From NCBI GenBank assembly GCA_964499935.1, contig CAZCMS010000001.1:124001-188000 (forward strand): a stretch of 64,000 bases of DNA, in the 5' to 3' direction. Made by a program: the position numbers and the translations under genes. The notes below the pieces were generated by a model, which did no database searches, was not told the DNA's origin, and saw only the letters and a list, made by a program, of their open reading frames with translations. Each line of letters opens with the position of its first letter. Positions within the stretch are counted from its first letter, which is position 1. This document shows positions 58,447 through 64,000 of this stretch, one piece after another. Source of the DNA: CALBGR01 sp964499935. Lineage in GTDB: Bacteria; Patescibacteriota; Saccharimonadia; Saccharimonadales; UBA4665.

Positions 58447-60135
58447 TTATTGTTGCAGAAATTCGCCGGTTTTATTCATCTCTTCAAGATGTTCTTTGCG
58501 CCAGCCTTCAAAAGATTTTTTGCGTATACCATTTTCGATAATGAAATTATTCAAATGCTCTGAGCCAAGGAAGTTAGGAAGTAGCACGTATGTGACACCA
58601 AGTTTGTAGAGTTCTGCTGCTTCGTCGTGATCGTTGGCATAGCAGATAAGGACGGTTTTCTTATTGTGTCTGCGCACGTAACGAGCTATAGAAGTATTAA
58701 CTACGTGATCATCGATAGTGTTAATGATAAGTTTAGTATTTTCCAAATTAATTTCATTTAGCAATTCTGGGTCTGCGACATCGCCGTAAATATGAGGGAT
58801 ATGTTTTTTACTTAGCTCTTCGATAACCTCAGGATCATAATCGACAACAATATACGGTTGCTTCATGTTGTGGAATGTTTTTAGAAATTTGTTTCCACCG
58901 AAACGATATCCAAAAAGTATAAGATCGTATGATTTGGCTGCCTGTGTTCTTTCTTTTGTTTCTCTTCGCTCAAATAGGCGTAATTTATTTTCTATTCGTG
59001 TATAGAGCCAATCGTCATATTTCATAAGATAGGTTGATATAGCGATGGTAATAATTGCTACGAGAGTAACAATTGCACTGAGCTTGTCGCTAACTAGCCC
59101 GCCAGCATTAGCAAGAACGATTAAGATAATTGAAAACTCACTAATTTGCGATAAGTTAATTCCCGTTTTGAAGCTAGTGCGTTTAGTGTAGCCCAGTAAC
59201 CCTAGCGATATCATAACAACTACTGGCTTCACCGTCATGACAACAGCAGAAAGAATTAAAGCGGGAACAAGACCAGCAGTAAGGTTGTCGAGCTGTAGGC
59301 GTTCACCAAGGCTGATAAAGAAGAGGATAATGAAGAAGTCGCGCAGTGGTTTGAGCCGAGCTCCAATCTGATGCGTGTAAGGCAGGTGGGCTAAGGTAAC
59401 ACCAGCGAAGAGCGCCCCAACCTCCACCGAGAAGCCAATTGCATTAACAATAGATGCGACTCCAAAGCCCCATGCGAGTGCAAATAGAAACAGCAGTTCT
59501 TGTGACTTCGCAATGTATCGAGTGATAGGTGGTAGGAGTTTTGCGCCAAATATAAATAAGACTGCAATGACGCCAAGCCCTTTGAGAACAAGGAGACCAA
59601 TATCAAGCGACGAAAGTGGGTCTCCGCTTTGAGCTGCGACAAATAGCAATGCAAAAGTTGCAATAATATCGTCGATTAGGATAACACCAATTGCAATTTG
59701 CCCATTAAGTCTAGCCAGCTCTTTCTTGTCGCTCAAGACTTTGGCGATAATAATTGTGCTACTGAAGAAAAGTGCTAGCCCTGTAAGGATCGCTTCTTGC
59801 TGTGTAAAATGAAATGCAACGCCAAGTAAATATCCTAACGTACCTACGGTAGATAAGAGCGCTAGAGCAGTGAGTATAACGGGTTTACCAAGGCGTTTTA
59901 CTACAGCAACACTTAGTTCAAGGCCAATAATAAACAGCAGCAGCGCGATGCCTATTTCGCTGAATGTATCAAATGCTTCTTTGCTATGAATAAGATCAAA
60001 AACTGATGGACCAACAAGGATTCCTGTCAGTATGTACCCCATGATTAAGGGTTGGTGAAGGATGCGCATGATCAATGCGACAACGCTTGCGAATGCAATA
60101 ACGAGGCTTAATTGCGTAAAAACGTCGTTATGCAT
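58447..60135 (-). CDS. Kef-type cation:proton antiporter with TrkA-N domain
   Basis: 562 residues. Twelve or so membrane helices of the CPA2 Na+/H+ exchanger family (MGYILTGILVGPSVFDLIHS; IILIDDIIATFALL; FSVEVGALFAGVTLAHLPYT; NLSQISEFSIILIVLANAGG), then a cytoplasmic TrkA-N/RCK domain from about residue 405 (DLILFGYRFGGNKFLKTF). In that domain the usual GxGxxG is GYRFGG, so nucleotide binding may be altered. It may exchange K+ or Na+ for protons. GGAG precedes the ATG. Confidence 0.9.
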   Translation of the reverse strand: MHNDVFTQLSLVIAFASVVALIMRILHQPLIMGYILTGILVGPSVFDLIHSKEAFDTFSEIGIALLLFIIGLELSVAVVKRLGKPVILTALALLSTVGTLGYLLGVAFHFTQQEAILTGLALFFSSTIIIAKVLSDKKELARLNGQIAIGVILIDDIIATFALLFVAAQSGDPLSSLDIGLLVLKGLGVIAVLFIFGAKLLPPITRYIAKSQELLFLFALAWGFGVASIVNAIGFSVEVGALFAGVTLAHLPYTHQIGARLKPLRDFFIILFFISLGERLQLDNLTAGLVPALILSAVVMTVKPVVVMISLGLLGYTKRTSFKTGINLSQISEFSIILIVLANAGGLVSDKLSAIVTLVAIITIAISTYLMKYDDWLYTRIENKLRLFERRETKERTQAAKSYDLILFGYRFGGNKFLKTFHNMKQPYIVVDYDPEVIEELSKKHIPHIYGDVADPELLNEINLENTKLIINTIDDHVVNTSIARYVRRHNKKTVLICYANDHDEAAELYKLGVTYVLLPNFLGSEHLNNFIIENGIRKKSFEGWRKEHLEEMNKTGEFLQQ

Positions 60136-60173
60136 GTATTATCTCCGGGAAAGTACTTCGAGTATCTAAACGA

Positions 60174-60197
60174 TATATATCAGTCACTGGATATATA
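60174..60197. repeat. Inverted repeat TATATATC-N8-GATATATA
   Basis: 8-base arms (60174-60181 and 60190-60197) with an 8-base spacer lie 40 bases ahead of the kinase -10, between two divergent genes. It may be an operator, but A/T-only arms are weak evidence. Confidence 0.35.
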
Positions 60198-60236
60198 ATA
60201 ACAGACGCATGCAAAGGCTGACTAGACAAAAAGCGT

Positions 60237-60242
60237 TATAAT
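60237..60242 (+). promoter_or_regulatory. -10 hexamer TATAAT of the histidine kinase gene
   Basis: TATAAT ends 7 bases before the ATG at 60250. Confidence 0.55.
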
Positions 60243-60249
60243 AATAACT

Positions 60250-62094
60250 ATGTTTATTATTCCACCAATTGGTCGACTCATTAGGCGAGACGTGTTGCTT
60301 ATTCAGATTATACCAACACTGGTGGTATTTGCAGTTTTATTGACGTTCGCGATCATAAGCTGGCGAAGTGCAGAAACGACACTGCAAACACAGGAAGATC
60401 AAAAGATTAATAAAGAAATGAACGTCTTAATAGACGCAATTGAGTCGAGAACAGAAACAAATGAAGTATTACTTCGCTCTGGGGCAGGATTTTTTGATGG
60501 TTCAGAAGCAGTCAGCCGAGATGAATGGAATCGTTTTTATAGCAAATTTAATGTTGAGGAGCGTTTTGCGGGTGTGAGTACGCTGGGGTATGCTCCGGTT
60601 GTTAAGCAAGCGGAAAAAGAAGCGTTCGAAAATACGTTGCGACAAGAAGGGGTGAGTGACGCCACGATAACTCCTGCAAATTCTGAAACGCCTTTTTACG
60701 TGCCAGTTATGTATTACCAGTCATATCGTCAGGGTGCAAATCCGATAGGATTTGACGTCTATAGTGAGCAAAACCGTCGGAAAGCGATTGATGCTGCAGC
60801 AGCAACAGGATCTGTGGCAATGACTGAAAGAATAGATTTATTCTCAAATAATAACGATGGCAAGCATACTATTCCCGGAATAGTTCTGTATATGCCGGTA
60901 TATACGAGAGATATGCCACTCAATTCAGTAGAAGAGCGTAAAAATGCGTTGAGAGGATTCGTATACGTTTCCTTAATCATAGATAAGCTGTTTTCTGATC
61001 TCGCAATTGATGATAATTTCGATTTTACTGTCAAAAATATTGTAGATACCAAGACTAATGAGTCGCAGGTGCTGCTTGATTCAAGGGATAACAAAAACCA
61101 GCAGTCAACTGTCGTAAAAGAATACCGCATGGAAACTTTCGGTCAAACATGGGATATCGCGCTTAGTGCGCACGGTGAAATTGTTTCTAGTACAGACAGT
61201 CAGCGTCCATCAACTGTCATTACGGCTGGTGTGGCAATCTCGTTGATAGCGAGTGTTGCAGTATATCTACTCGTGCAATACCGTACTCGAACGTTTGCAT
61301 TGTCGGAAGAGCGTAAACTGCAGCAAGCAAAAGATGAATTATTATCTCTTGCCTCACACCAGCTGCGTACGCCGGCTACTGGAGTGAAGCAATACGTGGG
61401 AATGGTATTGGATGGATTTGGCGGGCGCTTACTGAAAGGTCAGGTGAAGTTGCTCGAACAGGCGTATAAATCCAATGAGCGACAATTGCAAATTATTAAT
61501 GAATTCTTGTATGTAGCTAAACTCGGTTCTGGTAGCTTGACGACCACAAGTCGTACATTTGATATATTGCCAGTATTCAAAGACGTGATAGAGGAAATGA
61601 ATCATGATATCGAGGAAAAAGGGCATACACTGAAGGTAGTGGTACCAAAAATTGCACAAGTGTATGCTGATGAGCATAGCGTTAGGATGATCTTAGAAAA
61701 CTTACTTTCCAATGCAATTAAATACACGCCAGATGGTGGAAGAATTAATATCAGAGTCCAGAAAGTTGACGACACTATAAAAATACATGTTCAAGACACC
61801 GGTATTGGTATAGCCAAAAAAGACAGATCACTCTTATTTAAGCAGTTTTCGCGCATCCCTAATGAGCTATCAAGTTTAGTAGAAGGTAGTGGTATCGGAT
61901 TATATCTATCTCAGCAGCTTGCAGTGAGAAATCAGGGCACCATTACTGTAGAGAGTAAAGAGGGTGAAGGCTCGATCTTTACCTTATCTCTGCCACGAAA
62001 ATCTGTAAAAAATCTTACTAAAAGACTCATAGGACAGGCGTACAATAACACCAATGAAGAAGAGCCCAAAAAAAGTCCTGGTCGTCGAAGATGA
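60250..62094 (+). CDS. CHASE-domain sensor histidine kinase
   Basis: 614 residues. Membrane helix at about 17-38, an outer CHASE domain at about 70-290 (RSGAGFFDGSEAVSRDEWNR; STLGYAPVVKQAE; NPIGFDVYSEQNRR), a second helix at about 323-343, then HisKA with the H-box LASHQLRTPATGVKQ and HATPase_c (LENLLSNAIKYTPDGGRI; VQDTGIGIAKKD; GSGIGLYLSQQLA). CHASE senses small extracellular ligands. The response regulator starts 41 bases before its stop, in another frame. Confidence 0.92.
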   Translation: MFIIPPIGRLIRRDVLLIQIIPTLVVFAVLLTFAIISWRSAETTLQTQEDQKINKEMNVLIDAIESRTETNEVLLRSGAGFFDGSEAVSRDEWNRFYSKFNVEERFAGVSTLGYAPVVKQAEKEAFENTLRQEGVSDATITPANSETPFYVPVMYYQSYRQGANPIGFDVYSEQNRRKAIDAAAATGSVAMTERIDLFSNNNDGKHTIPGIVLYMPVYTRDMPLNSVEERKNALRGFVYVSLIIDKLFSDLAIDDNFDFTVKNIVDTKTNESQVLLDSRDNKNQQSTVVKEYRMETFGQTWDIALSAHGEIVSSTDSQRPSTVITAGVAISLIASVAVYLLVQYRTRTFALSEERKLQQAKDELLSLASHQLRTPATGVKQYVGMVLDGFGGRLLKGQVKLLEQAYKSNERQLQIINEFLYVAKLGSGSLTTTSRTFDILPVFKDVIEEMNHDIEEKGHTLKVVVPKIAQVYADEHSVRMILENLLSNAIKYTPDGGRINIRVQKVDDTIKIHVQDTGIGIAKKDRSLLFKQFSRIPNELSSLVEGSGIGLYLSQQLAVRNQGTITVESKEGEGSIFTLSLPRKSVKNLTKRLIGQAYNNTNEEEPKKSPGRRR

Positions 62095-62434
62095 GCAGGC
62101 GCTAAGCGCAGCATATAAAATAATATTAGAGAGTGCAGATTATCAGGTAACAACCGCATTTGATGGGCAGGAAGCACTTGATGCTGTCGGCAAAGAAGAT
62201 CCAGATATTATCTTACTCGATCTTAAGATGCCTCGCATGGATGGCATCGCATTTCTTGAGGCATATCAGCCACAGCTCTTAAAAAAGAAGCCAAAAATTG
62301 TGGTCTTTAGTAACTTTGATTTGCAGGATGAAATCGACAGAGCTTTTACGCTTGGTGCCGATAAGTATGTGCTAAAGGCATGGGCTGCCCCAAAAGATCT
62401 TTTAAAAATTGTTAGTGAAATTGAAAAGATCTAA
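62054..62434 (+). CDS. Single-domain response regulator
   Basis: 126 residues, a REC domain only: VLVVEDEQALSAAYKIIL (acidic pair), IILLDLKMPRMDGIAF (phospho-acceptor Asp), VVFSNFD (Ser at the usual Thr/Ser switch) and YVLKAW (conserved Lys). It has no output domain, so it should act through a protein partner. It overlaps the kinase by 41 bases, so the two are cotranslated partners. Confidence 0.93.
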   Translation: MKKSPKKVLVVEDEQALSAAYKIILESADYQVTTAFDGQEALDAVGKEDPDIILLDLKMPRMDGIAFLEAYQPQLLKKKPKIVVFSNFDLQDEIDRAFTLGADKYVLKAWAAPKDLLKIVSEIEKI

Positions 62435-62445
62435 TTAGCGCGTAG

Positions 62446-63108
62446 CTACTCTTCTAGATTAGTTATTTCTTTACCAACAGCTTTAATAACTAATTTTTTA
62501 TCAACGATATATTTTTTATTGCGGTATGCGACTGCTCCAAGTCGCTTGAGGTTTCCAAGTTCGGTGGCAACAGTTTCGCGAGTAAGGCCAAGGCAGTTTG
62601 CGATAGTTTGATGCGTCAAAGGAATTCCGAGGGTATATAATCCGGCTGCGGTTTCGTTTCCATGACGTATAGCAAGAAAATAAAAGAAATAAATAATCTT
62701 ATCTTTTGCTCGAGGTTGCTGCAGCGCTAAGTTCCTGACAAGATTACTGTTGGCTATGTGGAGAAAACGGTCTAGAACGTACTGGTTAATTCCAGGATCT
62801 TCCGATGTCTCGAAGGTAGTTTTTTCTATGGGTGCTAATTCGCAAGGAGTTAATGCCTCGTAGTAAAACATCGCAGATTTACTATAGCCATGAAGCCAAT
62901 CAAGAGGAAACACATCGCCTTTTGTATAGAACCCGACTACGTACTCCTCGCCTTGATCGTCGATTGCATATACGCGCACAGAACCATCTTGTACAAGATA
63001 AGCTTGCCTGGGTGCTTCTCCTTGAAAATAGATAATATTACCCTTGCCAAATCTTCGAATTGGTTCGCATATTTGCTTCATTGTAGATATGTCGGCTATA
63101 TTTCCCAT
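62446..63108 (-). CDS. Crp/Fnr-family transcriptional regulator
   Basis: 220 residues. A cyclic-nucleotide-binding-like beta barrel (residues 15-120; IIYFQGEAPRQAYLVQDGSV, VGFYTKGDVFPLDWL), a dimer helix, then a Crp HTH (GIPLTHQTIANCLGLTRETV). There is no Cys cluster of the Fnr type and the cAMP-pocket RS pair is not evident. TAGACT ends 6 bases before its ATG and a TTACAA-N5-TTGTAA site lies upstream. It converges with the response regulator, 11 bases apart. Confidence 0.9.
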   Translation of the reverse strand: MGNIADISTMKQICEPIRRFGKGNIIYFQGEAPRQAYLVQDGSVRVYAIDDQGEEYVVGFYTKGDVFPLDWLHGYSKSAMFYYEALTPCELAPIEKTTFETSEDPGINQYVLDRFLHIANSNLVRNLALQQPRAKDKIIYFFYFLAIRHGNETAAGLYTLGIPLTHQTIANCLGLTRETVATELGNLKRLGAVAYRNKKYIVDKKLVIKAVGKEITNLEE

Positions 63109-63114
63109 ACTTCT

Positions 63115-63120
63115 AGTCTA
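63115..63120 (-). promoter_or_regulatory. -10 hexamer TAGACT of the Crp-family gene
   Basis: On the minus strand TAGACT ends exactly 6 bases before the ATG at 63108, so the start is probably leaderless. Confidence 0.55.
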
Positions 63121-63136
63121 ACGCGTGTGAACTATT

Positions 63137-63153
63137 TTACAAGAACGTTGTAA
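63137..63153. promoter_or_regulatory. Palindrome TTACAA-GAACG-TTGTAA
   Basis: A 6-5-6 inverted repeat centred about 28 bases upstream of the -10 of the Crp-family gene, placed like an activator or autoregulator site. Its size fits a Crp/Fnr dimer. Confidence 0.5.
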
Positions 63154-63237
63154 TAGAATACACAGAGCGCACAGTAATTTCTTTGTACGATAGAGGTATG
63201 CTCATATCGAGTATGACAGTAAAAAGAGGGAGAAATG

Positions 63238-63345
63238 TATGAAGCAAGATAAACGCTTACAACATAAAATTAACACATTCCTCGACAGGAAAACGTCACA
63301 GTATCCTGAGATTCAGGAATATGTCAGAGATCTTTCACGATTATA
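63238..63345 (+). CDS. 35-residue small protein
   Basis: A GAGGGAG site 6-7 bases before the ATG supports translation. The product MKQDKRLQHKINTFLDRK... is basic, with one amphipathic helix likely, and ends EYVRDLSRL. It is 23 bases upstream of the GlsB-like gene and probably cotranscribed. Function unknown. Confidence 0.5.
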
Positions 63346-63368
63346 AATCATAAAACAGAAGAGGTGCT

Positions 63369-63620
63369 ATGGGCATACTAGCATGGATTATATTAGGTGG
63401 TTTAGCGGGTTGGATAGCGTCAATGATTATGAGTACTAATGAAGATCAGGGTATATTTTTAAATATCATCGTAGGTATTATAGGTGCCGTACTCGGGGGC
63501 TTCATCGTGCAGATGTTAGGCGGATCAGGTATTGATGGGTTTAATCTGTATAGTTTGATTGTTGCGGTATTTGGAGCGATAGCATTACTTGCAGTGGTGA
63601 AAACAGTACGACGTAGTTAA
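63369..63620 (+). CDS. GlsB/YeaQ/YmgE-family small membrane protein
   Basis: 83 residues with three hydrophobic helices and the family start (ILAWIILGGLAGWIASMIM) plus the Gly-rich NIIVGIIGAVLGGFIVQMLG. Family members are stress-associated and often annotated as transglycosylase-associated. AGAGGTG precedes the ATG. Confidence 0.9.
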   Translation: MGILAWIILGGLAGWIASMIMSTNEDQGIFLNIIVGIIGAVLGGFIVQMLGGSGIDGFNLYSLIVAVFGAIALLAVVKTVRRS

Positions 63621-63656
63621 GAGCCTTGATATACTCTTGTAATATTATATAGTCTA

Positions 63657-63685
63657 TTGACTAAGCATAAGAAATTTGCTATAAT
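63657..63685 (+). promoter_or_regulatory. Near-consensus promoter TTGACT-17-TATAAT
   Basis: TTGACT (63657-63662), 17-base spacer, TATAAT (63680-63685). This is the best promoter in the window and leads to a leader of about 67 bases and the short frame at 63759. Confidence 0.8.
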
Positions 63686-63758
63686 AACAATGTTTGGTTA
63701 AAACAAACAAATCATATAAAATAAAGGTACAAACCCAAAACAAAAAGAAAGGAACAAA

Positions 63759-63851
63759 ATGAAAATAAGCAGCGATGCTTTATCTTTTGAGTTGGTTCCT
63801 ACCAACAACAAAAATATTGCAAAATTTGACGGATGGCTTAGAAGTCTCTAG
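63759..63851 (+). CDS. 30-residue small protein
   Basis: AAAGGA lies about 6 bases before the ATG. The product starts MKISSDALSFELVPTNN and ends FDGWLRSL. Near-consensus promoter, A-rich leader with a TGTTTG/CAAACA hairpin, ribosome site, short frame and strong terminator together make a complete, probably highly expressed gene. Function unknown. It could instead be a leader peptide, but no gene follows on this strand in the window. Confidence 0.65.
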   Translation: MKISSDALSFELVPTNNKNIAKFDGWLRSL

Positions 63852-63869
63852 ACATTATCAAATGTAGCA

Positions 63870-63905
63870 AAAACCTCCACTTTTATGGTGGAGGTTTTGT
63901 TTTGC
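63870..63905 (+). terminator. Rho-independent terminator (probably bidirectional)
   Basis: CCTCCAC/GTGGAGG stem with a 7-base loop, extended by AAAA/TTTT pairing and T-rich on the right side. It serves the 30-residue gene and possibly the convergent gene at 63928. Confidence 0.9.
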
Positions 63906-63927
63906 AGAAAATCACAACGCATGTGAG

Positions 63928-64000
63928 CTATGGAGTTAATATCCACTTAATAACTTCTTGCTTGAGACGATAATATTCTTCTTCTTCAAACTGAATATTT
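63928..64000 (-). CDS. Partial gene, C-terminal end only
   Basis: The last 23 codons of a minus-strand frame end at TAG (63930-63928) and read NIQFEEEEYYRLKQEVIKWI plus LTP. A terminator follows. The window cuts the gene, so neither length nor family can be told; the fragment is acidic and helical. Confidence 0.5.
   Translation of the reverse strand, partial: NIQFEEEEYYRLKQEVIKWILTP

Overview
The window looks like a chromosomal segment of a small-genome bacterium of the Candidatus Saccharibacteria (TM7) / Patescibacteria type. This placement is an inference. The signs are about 40-45% G+C by eye, short or overlapping gene junctions, a Gram-positive-like envelope gene set, very sparse biosynthesis, many small unassignable membrane proteins, and the standard code (TGA is used as a stop, for example at the rmlD/rmlA junction, so this is not a UGA-recoding CPR lineage). 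No database search was possible.

Layout. Bases 1-27436 form a large cell-surface glycan locus: GT2 glycosyltransferases, an RgpF-type protein, two tandem DUF2142 membrane proteins, a DPM-like transferase with a DUF2304 partner, a complete dTDP-rhamnose set (rmlBCDA), galE, a GDP-mannose pair (manC plus a eukaryotic-type phosphomannomutase), glmS flanked by two small related proteins, a TrmB-type regulator, a GT4 enzyme, an undecaprenyl-phosphate sugar transferase, an O-antigen-ligase-like protein and GtrA. A secreted LGFP-repeat protein at 1373-3358 is a candidate host-contact factor.

Bases 27444-44890 are mixed housekeeping: a LexA-like DNA-binding protein without protease, a probable cobalamin riboswitch ahead of an unknown zinc-ribbon protein, nadD, a 29-residue small protein with its own strong promoter and terminator, a DsbA-like protein, a CBS transporter-like protein, aspS, an orphan pyrB, an anchored beta-propeller protein, a MutY relative without Fe-S cysteines, tsaC, MazG, a DNPH1-like enzyme and a Mur ligase. 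Bases 45000-52518 hold a small abundant-type protein, two ABC exporters, dus and a padR-pspC pair with a clear palindromic operator.

Bases 52515-53512 hold glutamate 5-kinase (proB) behind what reads as a classical proline attenuator: an 18-codon leader peptide with Pro codons, mutually exclusive G/C-rich pairing segments and a terminator. Next is a G+C-richer islet of two unknown genes with strong RNA structure (53638-55612), then tRNA-Met, an FtsB-like gene and initiator tRNA. The last part carries a SpoT-like HD hydrolase, a Kef-type antiporter, a CHASE histidine kinase with response regulator, a Crp-family regulator, a GlsB-like membrane protein and another 30-residue small protein gene.

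A theme across the window is transcription and translation initiation. About twenty genes have a -10 hexamer that ends 5-8 bases before the start codon, so their mRNAs should be leaderless. A second class has good -35/-10 promoters, Shine-Dalgarno sites, short reading frames and strong terminators. The most interesting items are the proline attenuator, the cobalamin-riboswitch-controlled unknown gene, the leaderless promoter pattern and the glmS-flanking paralog pair.
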